Shown: positions 34,592-42,595 of the stretch, piece by piece
Layout: every line of letters starts with the position of its first letter
Numbering within the stretch: position 1 is the stretch's first letter
Source of the DNA: Paenibacillus forsythiae T98
GTDB taxonomy: Bacteria > Bacillota > Bacilli > Paenibacillales > Paenibacillaceae
NCBI RefSeq assembly: GCF_000520735.1
Contig: NZ_ASSC01000544.1
Location: 1 to 44,906, forward strand
Direction of reading: 5' to 3'
DNA: 44,906 bases
Program-made: the position numbers and the translations under genes
Notes under the pieces: generated by a model
What the model was told of the DNA's origin: nothing
What the model saw: only the letters and a program-made list of their open reading frames with translations
The model's database searches: none

Positions 34592-36073
34592 TTAGTTAAG
34601 AAAACTGGATAAACTGCCGGATTGTGCATTATATTTATTAACGGCCGTTTCCATAGCGGTAAATTGTTTGAAATAATTATTTTCCAAAGTTGTTAGCTTT
34701 CTCTTCATATCGCTAATCCGAATATCCAGTGTCCTGGCCTCTTCCCCCATCTGGCTGCCCGGTAAAAGGGAGCTGGTCAACTCACTGCTTACCCGTGATG
34801 TACCCGCCTTTTTCGCAAGATCGTCCAATCCTTTACTTATAATATTAGATACTCGGGTGAAAATGCCCTGATCGGAATTGTCCGGCGCTGTTCCAGATGC
34901 TGTAAACAATGCAAGTACCCGATCCGGATCCTGCTCTATGGCTTGCTTTAGCTTAGCCTCGTCTTCAATTACTAATTTCCCGCCTTCATTCCACTTACCT
35001 GTTGCAATACCGATGGAGTTAATATTTATTGAACCGCTACCGGTGGCAACGTATCCCGTCACGGCAGTACGCATGGAACTTACCAGTCCGCTGGTTATAT
35101 CATCATTCTTAAGCATACCGCTCTTGGCCTTTGCCTGCCAGCTCGTGATTTCATCTTCCTTCATTTCCTTCTTCTGGTCATCCGTAAGAGGGAGAAACGT
35201 GCGATAGCGCTCTTCGCCCAGTTTCGAATTCAGCGATGATACTAACGTGTTATAATCACTGATGAAGGACTTGATGGTATTCAAAACTTTATCCGTGTCT
35301 GTTTGAGTTTGGATTGTAGCTTCTCCTTGTGCCTTCATAGTAATCTGCAATCCATCATAGCTCAGTATATTAGAAGCGCTGGTCTTAACTGTCCCCCCCC
35401 ACTTCTCATTAATAATGTATTCCGCATCTTTGCCTTGATAATTGGCAGAATCCACTACTCCATGATCGAACAAATCTCCGGATACTTCTATTTCCTGATT
35501 CGCACCCGTTTCCTTGGATTTGATAAACAGCTTGCCGGAAGCCGAGTCGAATGCCGCGGTTGCTCCTGTGCCGCTGCTAATCTTCTTGGCTAATGACGAC
35601 ATAGTATCTTGCGTAGGATCAAATGTAATTTGATTATCCACTCCGTTTAATTTAACCGTTACACTGGAGGAAGTGACACTGCTGTCCGTTCCAAGAACCG
35701 TCATCAGCTTGGTCGTTGAAGCATCTACACCGGCGAATTGAACATTAACTTCTGCCGATTCAGCAAGCTGATTGACCTTAATGTCAACCGCAAGATTGGT
35801 TGATCCGTTGGAAGCCGTGACGCTTACTGCATCAGGATTTGTTCCTGTGACTCCGGCACTCTTGGTCTGAGCTCTCAACGCATTAATATTGCTTTGCAGC
35901 TTGTCGTTGCGGAAACTGACAAGTTTAGTGCTGACCTCCCGGTACGCCTCCCTCTTCCAATCCAAAAGCTGCTTTTGTTGATTCAGTTTATTTAAAGGTG
36001 CACGCTTTGCCTGCATAAGTTCGGCCACCATATTATCGATATCCATACCCGAAGATAATCCGCTAATCCGCAC
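34592..36073 (-). CDS. fliD: Flagellar filament cap FliD
   Basis: Cap protein that folds flagellin onto the filament tip. The 493 residues begin RISGLSSGMDIDNMVAELMQ, the conserved FliD N-terminus, and end with a helical region (LDIRISDMKRKLTTLENNYF, QFTAMETAVNKYNAQSG). The start is GTG 36073 with GGGAGG 8 bases upstream. A G8 tract lies in codons for WGG at 35393-35400 (plus-strand coordinates), which could slip. The middle domain is short, as in many Bacillales FliD. Confidence 0.95.
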   Translation of the reverse strand: MRISGLSSGMDIDNMVAELMQAKRAPLNKLNQQKQLLDWKREAYREVSTKLVSFRNDKLQSNINALRAQTKSAGVTGTNPDAVSVTASNGSTNLAVDIKVNQLAESAEVNVQFAGVDASTTKLMTVLGTDSSVTSSSVTVKLNGVDNQITFDPTQDTMSSLAKKISSGTGATAAFDSASGKLFIKSKETGANQEIEVSGDLFDHGVVDSANYQGKDAEYIINEKWGGTVKTSASNILSYDGLQITMKAQGEATIQTQTDTDKVLNTIKSFISDYNTLVSSLNSKLGEERYRTFLPLTDDQKKEMKEDEITSWQAKAKSGMLKNDDITSGLVSSMRTAVTGYVATGSGSININSIGIATGKWNEGGKLVIEDEAKLKQAIEQDPDRVLALFTASGTAPDNSDQGIFTRVSNIISKGLDDLAKKAGTSRVSSELTSSLLPGSQMGEEARTLDIRISDMKRKLTTLENNYFKQFTAMETAVNKYNAQSGSLSSFLN

Positions 36074-36086
36074 TTTTCATTCCTCC

Positions 36087-36479
36087 CTAGACTCTCTCGT
36101 CAATGATCAAACCGGCTATTTCCATCATTTTAGCGACAATGTCCAATGTCTTTTCCGGAGGAACCTCACGAATCAACTCTCCGGTATCCTTATTGAGAAC
36201 TTTGACCATAATGGCATGCGTTTTCTCATGCACAGAAACCTCCAGCTCAGTGGAAGGTCCCTGCATTGCTTTCAAAGCCCGGTCAATAGCTCGAATAAGC
36301 TGCTCTTCACCAATTGAGATTTTGGCGCCGTTATTTATCGCTGTCCGCACTTCTTTTCTGGTCATCTCGGATGTATCCAATACTGGATCAGTTGGTGCAG
36401 ATAATAAATCTGTATTTTTCCTTACGGGTACAAAATTTCCTTGCGGAGATACAGCAGATCCTGCAACCCTAATATTCAT
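36087..36479 (-). CDS. flaG: FlaG family protein
   Basis: A 130-residue protein with the FlaG C-terminal domain: VSVHEKTHAIMVKVLNKDTG, ELIREVPPEKTLDIVAKM, GLIIDERV. FlaG influences filament length in other bacteria. The ATG at 36479 has GGAGG 8 bases upstream; the ATG 15 bases earlier is part of that ribosome site. First gene of flaG-fliD-fliS-fliT, under a SigD promoter. Confidence 0.92.
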   Translation of the reverse strand: MNIRVAGSAVSPQGNFVPVRKNTDLLSAPTDPVLDTSEMTRKEVRTAINNGAKISIGEEQLIRAIDRALKAMQGPSTELEVSVHEKTHAIMVKVLNKDTGELIREVPPEKTLDIVAKMMEIAGLIIDERV

Positions 36480-36520
36480 AGATACAACCTCCATTACCGT
36501 AAGTGCTTTAATTTACTTAA

Positions 36521-36549
36521 TATATCGGTAAGTTATTGATACTATTTTA
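36521..36549 (-). promoter_or_regulatory. SigD promoter of flaG-fliD-fliS-fliT
   Basis: Minus strand TAAA (36549-36546), 17 bp, CCGATATA (36528-36521). Same spacing as in the hag and flgM promoters here. The start site is about 35 bases before flaG. Confidence 0.75.
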
Positions 36550-36558
36550 TAGATTCCA

Positions 36559-36590
36559 ATAAAAAAGAGCCGCCCGAATAAAGGCAGCCC
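36559..36590 (-). terminator. Intrinsic terminator of hag
   Basis: GGGCTGCC-TTTATTC-GGGCGGCTC (36590-36567) forms an eight-pair stem with two G-U pairs, followed by TTTTTTATT. It starts 16 bases after the flagellin stop and abuts the flaG promoter. Confidence 0.85.
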
Positions 36591-36606
36591 TTCAAAAACT
36601 TTGATA

Positions 36607-37362
36607 TTAACGAAGCAGTTGCAATACGCCTTGAGGTTGGGAATTTGCTTGAGAAAGCATAGCTTGCGAAGCTTGCAGCAAGATGTTGTTCTTGGTAAGA
36701 TTAACCATTTCCTTCGCCATGTCCGTATCGCGAATACGGGACTCGGAAGCAGTCAGGTTCTCAACGGTAGTTCCCAGGTTGTTGGAAGTATATTCCAGAC
36801 GATTTTGGAACGCACCCAATGTACCCCGTGCAGTTGAAACGCTGGTAATAGCAGTACTAACAGCAGCATGAGTTGTTGCAGACAACGATGTAAAGGACAA
36901 GGCAGTGATGCTGATTTTACCTGCATTATCATTCGTCGTAATATCAATAGCACTTGTAATGTTTACGCCGTTAAACTTGGTATTGGATAGAATATCATTA
37001 ACTTGAGACTGCAGCTGGTCCAACTCGGAAGTAATGTTGGCTTGGTCGGAAGTTTGGTAAGTTCCATTTTCTGTTTGAACATTCAACTCTTTCATACGAA
37101 CGAGCATCGCACTTACTTCATTCAACGCGCCTTCAGCCGTTTGTACGAAAGAAATACCGTCTTGAGTATTCCGTTGCGCTTGCTCCAAGCCACGAATTTG
37201 ACCGCGCATTTTTTCGGAAATCGACAGGCCAGCCGCATCGTCAGCAGCACGGTTAATGCGAAGACCGGAAGACAGTTTCTCCATGCTCTTGCCTGCAGCC
37301 ACGTTGTTCAGACCCAAATTGCGATGCGTGTTCAAAGCGTTGATATTGTGGTTGATAATCAT
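36607..37362 (-). CDS. hag: Flagellin
   Basis: Major filament subunit, 251 residues. The conserved N-terminus (MIINHNINALNTHRNLGLNN, LSSGLRINRAADDAAGLSIS) and C-terminus (GAFQNRLEYTSNNLGTTVEN, ASESRIRDTDMAKEMVNLTK) are intact. The central part, residues about 134-177, is short and rich in Ser and Thr and is the likely site for O-linked glycan. No large D2/D3 domain. The leader has GGGAGG before the ATG, a CsrA-type hairpin and a SigD promoter. Monocistronic. Confidence 0.97.
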   Translation of the reverse strand: MIINHNINALNTHRNLGLNNVAAGKSMEKLSSGLRINRAADDAAGLSISEKMRGQIRGLEQAQRNTQDGISFVQTAEGALNEVSAMLVRMKELNVQTENGTYQTSDQANITSELDQLQSQVNDILSNTKFNGVNITSAIDITTNDNAGKISITALSFTSLSATTHAAVSTAITSVSTARGTLGAFQNRLEYTSNNLGTTVENLTASESRIRDTDMAKEMVNLTKNNILLQASQAMLSQANSQPQGVLQLLR

Positions 37363-37367
37363 TGTAA

Positions 37368-37405
37368 TTTCCTCCCTGAAATGGTATTAGCCCACGTCCT
37401 TGTGG
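37368..37405 (-). promoter_or_regulatory. CsrA binding region in the hag leader
   Basis: The minus strand at 37405-37392 reads CCACAAGGACGTGG: a 4-bp stem with GGA in the loop. Its core ACAAGGACGT matches the CsrA consensus ACARGGAUGU at nine of ten bases. A second GGA lies in the ribosome site GGGAGGAAA (about 37375-37368). In B. subtilis CsrA blocks hag translation through one upstream site and one over the ribosome site, and FliW relieves it. Both partners are encoded just upstream. Confidence 0.7.
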
Positions 37406-37450
37406 TGATCGGTTTAATAGGTCGGCCGCCCGTTCCACCGCTCTAATCAA

Positions 37451-37479
37451 TATATCGGAAGTCTTAAAGCATTTGTTTA
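37451..37479 (-). promoter_or_regulatory. SigD promoter of hag
   Basis: Minus strand TAAA (37479-37476), 17 bp, CCGATATA (37458-37451). The start site is about 80 bases before the flagellin ATG, leaving room for the CsrA target. Confidence 0.8.
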
Positions 37480-37481
37480 GA

Positions 37482-37506
37482 GAAAAAAATGATCTTTTAG
37501 ATCATT
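37482..37506 (-). terminator. Intrinsic terminator after the GT14 gene
   Basis: AATGATC-TAAAA-GATCATT followed by TTTTTTC on the minus strand: a perfect seven-pair stem with a T run, placed between the GT14 gene stop and the hag promoter. It isolates hag from fliW-csrA-GT transcription. Confidence 0.8.
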
Positions 37507-37532
37507 AGCCCATATTTTTTATCTGAGCCTAT

Positions 37533-38375
37533 TTAAAGATTTAATGTTCTCTCAATGATATCCAGAATATTCGGATCTATAGCATCGTCAAATTTCCGGG
37601 CAAACAATGTCTCACTATTAAATAAAACGTGGAGATAGTCCATGGTTAATGTGGCTGGGCGCTGCAATGCCTCCTCATAACATTCCATATTTAAGAATCG
37701 GTAATTGTTATTGTTATGCGTATCTTTAAATCTCCCATTCAACAGCAGGGTTTGAAAAAAAGCTTCATCCGGTATAAGCGTATAGCGGAAATAGTCCTGC
37801 ATTTCAAATGACAAGTAAGAGGCTGCTGCATATTCCGCAAACGAACGGGTAATAATTTTCCACTGTGAACCATAATAGGGCTTAATGTAAGGAGCAAAAT
37901 ATTCCTCAAACGGCTTTCTCTCTTCCATCGTTATCAATTTGCCGCAGTCCTCTATGTGATAATGCGCCTGAGTCAATTCCTTCTGCTTTGGAATCGACGT
38001 AGTTAATCTGGCATCCAAATAATTCGAGTCCGAGTTCGCCAGAAAATCCTTTATTCGCTGTTGAGTTACCAACGGGAAATCCTGTCCGCTTAGATTAATA
38101 TAGTAGCTCCACTCACTGTCCCAGCTTAACAGATAATTCATTGCATCAAGCTCGGCCTGAACGAGAGACCATCCTCCCCAAGTCAGAAAGCGCGAGGGCA
38201 AAATCCTGATATTGGAATTACTCTCTATCAGATTCTGTGCCAGCTTCTGAAGTTCCTCTTCCGCACCAGAATCGATATGAACAAGATAGATATTATCCTC
38301 GGAGTAAACAGCATTTAATAACCTTAGCAACATCCCCGGCTTATGATGTGCCATAATAAAATACGCAATCTTCAT
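37533..38375 (-). CDS. GT14 glycosyltransferase (Core-2/I-branching family)
   Basis: A 280-residue enzyme of the beta-1,6-N-acetylglucosaminyltransferase family. It starts KIAYFIMAHHKPGMLLRLLN, with IYLVHIDSG, FLTWGGWSLVQAELDAM, YYINLSGQDFPL and a C-terminal EAFFQTLLLN, the usual order in bacterial members. The ATG at 38375 has AAAGGAAAG just upstream; the frame opens further up over csrA, but without a site. It sits between csrA and hag, outside the main island. It likely acts on flagellin glycan or a cell wall polysaccharide; the placement favours flagellin. Confidence 0.85.
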   Translation of the reverse strand: MKIAYFIMAHHKPGMLLRLLNAVYSEDNIYLVHIDSGAEEELQKLAQNLIESNSNIRILPSRFLTWGGWSLVQAELDAMNYLLSWDSEWSYYINLSGQDFPLVTQQRIKDFLANSDSNYLDARLTTSIPKQKELTQAHYHIEDCGKLITMEERKPFEEYFAPYIKPYYGSQWKIITRSFAEYAAASYLSFEMQDYFRYTLIPDEAFFQTLLLNGRFKDTHNNNNYRFLNMECYEEALQRPATLTMDYLHVLFNSETLFARKFDDAIDPNILDIIERTLNL

Positions 38376-38401
38376 ATTTACTTTCCTTTCATTATTAACA
38401 A

Positions 38402-38629
38402 CTACTTTTCTTGCCAATCCGTCAGTCTCTTTACCAATGCTTTTCGATCACTCGAAGCCTCTTTATTGCTCTCCTGAATCACTAAATAAACTTCTTTGCG
38501 ATGAATTCCTACTTCTTTAGGAGCCTTGATTCCTAATTTCACCATATCTCCATCCGTTTCTAAAATGATAACTTCAATGGTATCGGATATCATAATAGAC
38601 TCACCTTTTTTACGGCTCAATACTAGCAC
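38402..38629 (-). CDS. csrA: Carbon storage regulator CsrA
   Basis: RNA-binding translational repressor, 75 residues. [20 protein letters not shown] and [20 protein letters not shown] match the family exactly. It overlaps the fliW stop by seven bases. In Bacillales it represses hag mRNA and is held by FliW. Confidence 0.97.
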   Translation of the reverse strand: MLVLSRKKGESIMISDTIEVIILETDGDMVKLGIKAPKEVGIHRKEVYLVIQESNKEASSDRKALVKRLTDWQEK

Positions 38630-39066
38630 AGATCTTCACCATCCCCTATCTTACGGTTATTAGATAAGAGCAGATGCTTGGTTGTATACACCGTTTTGTT
38701 CAATACAACCTGTTTTCCTAAATTTTGTTTTACATTGAATACAAGGGGAGCCATCAAATTTGCAGTGACTTCTGTATCAGAACCCCATGTCACGATGGAC
38801 CGGACAGCAATCTCGTTCTCATCTTTAATTAGAAGCTCTTCCATGTCAAGAGGATTTAGTTCAAACTCATAATTGGCAAAGAACAAAAAAGGGTTGATGA
38901 TAATGAACGCCAATTGATCATCATCAACGGATTGCAAGAAGGAAAAATGCTCATCGTGATTGTATATAGTAAATTGCTTGAAATCTTCAAAGCCTGGGAT
39001 CCCTTTGTTAAAAACAAACACTTGATCCTCACTAACTTCTATTTCATTTTGGAGCGAATTAGCCAT
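38623..39066 (-). CDS. fliW: Flagellar assembly factor FliW
   Basis: FliW binds flagellin and CsrA and so couples flagellin pools to its translation. The 147 residues contain [51 protein letters not shown] and a NLMAPLVFN segment. The ATG at 39066 has AAGGAGG about 10 bases upstream; the frame opens up to 39117 without a site. Overlaps csrA. Confidence 0.95.
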   Translation of the reverse strand: MANSLQNEIEVSEDQVFVFNKGIPGFEDFKQFTIYNHDEHFSFLQSVDDDQLAFIIINPFLFFANYEFELNPLDMEELLIKDENEIAVRSIVTWGSDTEVTANLMAPLVFNVKQNLGKQVVLNKTVYTTKHLLLSNNRKIGDGEDLC

Positions 39067-39156
39067 TATAGAGTTATCCTCCTTGTACAAAAAAGCTACG
39101 AACTGCTTTCTGTTCATAGCTTAGATTAAATACTATTTATATAACCTGCAGAGAAA

Positions 39157-40062
39157 CTAACGAATAAAGTCAACAAGTGTAGGAGTAATAATCTTAGCTC
39201 CTGCAGACAGCGACGCCTGATATATGTTAGCTGCCACATTCGATTTTATAGTTAATTCAGCAATGTCAGCATCCTCAGTCTTGGATTGAAGCTGTGTAAG
39301 ACTATAGTCTTCGCTTGACAAGCGGTTTTGCATTAACTCTACGCGATTGGTTCGTGCCCCTGTCTCGGCGTGAACGGATACCATCTTATCCATTCTAGAC
39401 TCAATATTAGGGATTTCTTGGGCAATTGCACCAAAATCGGAATTCTTCATTGCCATAGAGAGCTTGTCGATGATGTTAAATACATTATCGCCCCCATTCT
39501 TATCGCCAAAAAAATCATTGCCTGTAGTATTGATTTGGAAGATAACTCCCTGTCCCACCGCATATTCAACCGAACCCGAATCCGTCTCAGCCGAAGCTAG
39601 TGACAGAGGATTGGACGCGTCGTATGGCTTCACGTCATAGGTTTGTCCGTTGAAAATATACTTTCCGTTAATTCGCGTGTTTCCAAGATCTGCAAGCTGC
39701 TGTTTAAGCTGCTGAATTTCCGACTCAATACTGTCCAGCGCGTTTTGCGGATTAGTTCCGTTACTGGCTTGAACAGTTAATTCCTTCAAACGGTTCATTA
39801 CACTCTCTGTTTGAGACATCACGGAATCAGTGGTGTCCAGCCATCCTAGCGCAGCGTCTACATTACGTTGATACTGGTCGTTGGCAGACAAATCTGAACG
39901 ATAACGAAGCGCATACGTTACACCAACAGGATCGTCCGAGGGTTTGTTGAGCTTGCGCCCTGTGGACATTTGATTTTGCTGCTCGGACATTTTGTTTAAA
40001 TTTCTATTCAAATTTATAAGAACCTGACTGCTCATCATATTAGATGTCACACGAAAAGCCAT
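39157..40062 (-). CDS. flgL: Hook-filament junction protein FlgL
   Basis: A 301-residue flagellin-like junction protein. N-terminal RVTSNMMSSQVLINLNRNLN and LNKPSDDPVGVTYALRYRSD, and C-terminal SLTQLQSKTEDADIAELTIK are family marks. It follows flgK by 18 bases. B. subtilis has yviE between flgL and fliW; here flgL leads directly to fliW. Confidence 0.96.
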   Translation of the reverse strand: MAFRVTSNMMSSQVLINLNRNLNKMSEQQNQMSTGRKLNKPSDDPVGVTYALRYRSDLSANDQYQRNVDAALGWLDTTDSVMSQTESVMNRLKELTVQASNGTNPQNALDSIESEIQQLKQQLADLGNTRINGKYIFNGQTYDVKPYDASNPLSLASAETDSGSVEYAVGQGVIFQINTTGNDFFGDKNGGDNVFNIIDKLSMAMKNSDFGAIAQEIPNIESRMDKMVSVHAETGARTNRVELMQNRLSSEDYSLTQLQSKTEDADIAELTIKSNVAANIYQASLSAGAKIITPTLVDFIR

Positions 40063-40080
40063 AGTTTAACCTCCCTAAAT

Positions 40081-41634
40081 TTAGCGGCCAACTACACCGG
40101 TGCCGTTGATGAGTTTATTTAGCAATTCATCGAAGGTCGTCATAAAACGAGCGGCAGCAGAATAAGCATGCTGAAACATAATCATATTGGACATTTCCTC
40201 ATCAAGCGAGACGCCGCTGACTGACTGACGTCTTGAGTCAACCTGGCTAGTAAGGATCAATGCATTATCAGCCTGACGCTTGGCCTCATTGGCCTGAACA
40301 CCAACCTGTCCTACAAGTGCCTTGAAATAATCATCTATGGTCGTCGCAGATGAGAGACCATCTCCAAAGTCAAATTTAGTATCCTTCAAATCAGCCATCA
40401 ATAACGCTAATCCGTTGTTCCCTTTAACCACCTTTTCATCGCTTCCAGTGCCTGTAGTTCTGAAGGAAGTCGCTATAAGACTGGGGTCATCAAGAATGTC
40501 TTGGCTTACCGTTATATTAGCTGCAGTAATATTTCCTCCGTCTGATGCAGCAAAAAAATCCCCGCCCGCCAAAGGAGCACCGTTGCTTAATGCATACCCC
40601 AGCTTATGCAAAGCATTTATTCCATCAAGAGTAACAGGTAAATCGGAAGTCAAAGTTCGCGAGGCCCCTGTGTAAGTTACTCCGTTTAGTATTGTTCCTT
40701 CAGGCAGGACTGCTCCCGCAGGAATGGTGAGAGAAATCTTTCCGTTAACCAAAGTATTCGCAAGCTGATCTAACTGTTGCCGATAATCAGAAACATAGCG
40801 ATCACGGGATAGGATAGTACCATAAAGTTCACCGCTGTTTAGCGCCCCGGAAGCAAAGGCCGTTTCCATCGTCTCAGGTGTAGCAGCCGTTATTACCTGT
40901 CCTGTTACGAGAATTTGACCCCCCATAGAAATCTGGTATCCGTCAGAAAGCTCTGTTACTTGGATGTTGGCAAGTTTGGACAGTTCATCCGTCAACAAGT
41001 CCCTCTGGTCCCTTAAATCGTTAGCCTTATCCCCTAGCCGCTCAATTCGGTTGATCTGGTAATTCAAATCGGCTATAGAGGTCAGAATTGTATTCATTTT
41101 ACTCACATTGACCTCTATATTACTTGTCAAATCCGAACTTAAATCACTCAATTGCTTGCTCGTATGATTAAGGGCGTCGGTCAGAGCCAACGTAGTTTCC
41201 TTTACAATCTTACGATTGGTTATGCTCTCCGGATCCTTGCTTAAGTCGGACCATGATTTCCAAAAACTGTTCACCAATGTACTAATGCCTGTATCGGATG
41301 GCTCATTTATGATCGTTTGCAATTTATCCAGCGTGTCATATTGAACATTCCAAGACCCCAAACTCTTATTCTCGTTGCGGAACTGCTCATCAAGGAAGCG
41401 TTCCCTGACTCTCTCAATTGAGGAAAATTCAACGCCGGTGCCAAGCTGTCCGGGCACAGTTGAATGATTCAAGCCATAAGCCTCGATAGGCAGAGAGGTT
41501 GTCATGTTGATCTTTTGACGCGAATAGCCTTCCGTGTTGGCATTGGCAATATTATGGCCGGTTGTATTCAGGGCAGCCGTTTGGGTAAAGAGACTTCGTC
41601 TTGCTGTCTCTATGGAATGAAATGTGGATGTCAT
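40081..41634 (-). CDS. flgK: Hook-associated protein FlgK
   Basis: First hook-filament junction protein, 517 residues. N-terminal FHSIETARRSLFTQTAALNT then TGHNIANANTEGYSRQ is the rod/hook signature. The C-terminus has GVSLDEEMSNMIMFQHAYSA then AARFMTTFDELLNKLI. Lies between flgN and flgL. Confidence 0.97.
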   Translation of the reverse strand: MTSTFHSIETARRSLFTQTAALNTTGHNIANANTEGYSRQKINMTTSLPIEAYGLNHSTVPGQLGTGVEFSSIERVRERFLDEQFRNENKSLGSWNVQYDTLDKLQTIINEPSDTGISTLVNSFWKSWSDLSKDPESITNRKIVKETTLALTDALNHTSKQLSDLSSDLTSNIEVNVSKMNTILTSIADLNYQINRIERLGDKANDLRDQRDLLTDELSKLANIQVTELSDGYQISMGGQILVTGQVITAATPETMETAFASGALNSGELYGTILSRDRYVSDYRQQLDQLANTLVNGKISLTIPAGAVLPEGTILNGVTYTGASRTLTSDLPVTLDGINALHKLGYALSNGAPLAGGDFFAASDGGNITAANITVSQDILDDPSLIATSFRTTGTGSDEKVVKGNNGLALLMADLKDTKFDFGDGLSSATTIDDYFKALVGQVGVQANEAKRQADNALILTSQVDSRRQSVSGVSLDEEMSNMIMFQHAYSAAARFMTTFDELLNKLINGTGVVGR

Positions 41635-41689
41635 CTATCTGCTCCTCCCTTATGTTTGCTGTATCTAAACGGTATTCTGCCGGGTTCAT

Positions 41690-42202
41690 TTATCCCCGTG
41701 CATCAAAAAAACCAGGCCCTTTAGCCGCATGGTCCCGATTGGCCGGGTGCTGATAGGTAATATCCTGATTCGGTGTGCCGACTAGCAAATCCAGGGAGTA
41801 ATCTATAAATGCAAGCGACTGCTCAATCAGCCTCTGATTCAGCTCATTGGCTTTCTTCAAACGGTCCAGCGTATCGGCAAGCTGGCCTTGAATATGCAGC
41901 AGTCGCGCTTTGTCTTCAGGGTCAAATACAAGCCGGGATAGCTCGGTAAGGTTCAGATTGAGGTTGGAACGGATGCCCACCCCCTGCAGGAAAGCATAAG
42001 CCGCTTGCGTTCGCTGCTCCTCTAATTGCCCGACAAGCTTCACAAGCTTGGATTCGCGATTAAGGATTTCAATGAGAACTTCTACTTTATTATCCATAAT
42101 AGCTTGTTTCTTCGCAGCGGCCAGATCAAGCATTTGCAAATGCGTCTCGTCCAGCCGCTCCAGCAGTTGGATCAATGTTGTCAATGACATAGATGGGTTC
42201 AC
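41690..42202 (-). CDS. flgN: Flagellar export chaperone FlgN
   Basis: A 170-residue helical protein in the FlgN position (YvyG in B. subtilis): LIQLLERLDETHLQMLDLAA, AAKKQAIMDNKVEVLIEILN, ESKLVKLVGQLEEQR. It should chaperone FlgK and FlgL, encoded next. Starts one base after the flgM stop. Confidence 0.88.
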   Translation of the reverse strand: MNPSMSLTTLIQLLERLDETHLQMLDLAAAKKQAIMDNKVEVLIEILNRESKLVKLVGQLEEQRTQAAYAFLQGVGIRSNLNLNLTELSRLVFDPEDKARLLHIQGQLADTLDRLKKANELNQRLIEQSLAFIDYSLDLLVGTPNQDITYQHPANRDHAAKGPGFFDARG

Positions 42203-42490
42203 CTAATTCTCGGAGGATTGCTTGAAGTAAGGGGCGAGTTTCTCAGCGAGTTTGGATGCATCGACCTGATAAGTACCGGCGGAGACCTGCTGCTTGAGGC
42301 TTTGAATTCTTTGAGCGCGTTCTTGGTCTGCTTTCCCGCTGTTTTGCGCCTCCAGAAGCTTCATGGCTTCCGTGGAAATCGATACCTCGTCTTTGCGTGT
42401 GTTCTTTTTCATCTGATCCTGCCTTTGTGATTCCATACTGCGTTGATACGGATTAATCGGGTTAACTCTTCCGGTATCATTAACCTTCAT
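42203..42490 (-). CDS. flgM: Anti-sigma factor FlgM
   Basis: A 95-residue inhibitor of the flagellar sigma factor. N-terminus MKVNDTGRVNPINPYQ and the C-terminal sigma-binding part ISTEAMKLLEAQ ... RIQSLKQQVSAGTYQVDASK match the family. It has an AGAAGG ribosome site and sits under a SigD promoter, giving the known feedback loop. Confidence 0.95.
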   Translation of the reverse strand: MKVNDTGRVNPINPYQRSMESQRQDQMKKNTRKDEVSISTEAMKLLEAQNSGKADQERAQRIQSLKQQVSAGTYQVDASKLAEKLAPYFKQSSEN

Positions 42491-42510
42491 TACCTACACC
42501 TTCTTTCTAA

Positions 42511-42549
42511 AATAAAAAGGCCCGATAATCTTTACTAAGTTTATCGGCC
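42511..42549 (-). terminator. Intrinsic terminator between yvyF and flgM
   Basis: GGCCGATAA (42549-42541) pairs with TTATCGGGCC (42528-42519) with one bulge, around an 11-12 base loop, followed by TTTTTATTTT. It would end comF-yvyF transcription. The upper arm also contains the -10 of the flgM promoter. Confidence 0.75.
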
Positions 42550-42568
42550 CCGATTGAAACATACTTTA
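42541..42568 (-). promoter_or_regulatory. SigD promoter of flgM-flgN-flgK-flgL
   Basis: Minus strand TAAA (42568-42565), 16 bp, GCCGATAA (42548-42541). Seven of eight bases of the SigD -10 and all four of the -35 match. It overlaps the upstream arm of the yvyF terminator, so transcripts started here would lack the full hairpin. Confidence 0.75.
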
Positions 42569-42595
42569 TACCTGTAAGCGTATTTTTTGTGGAAA

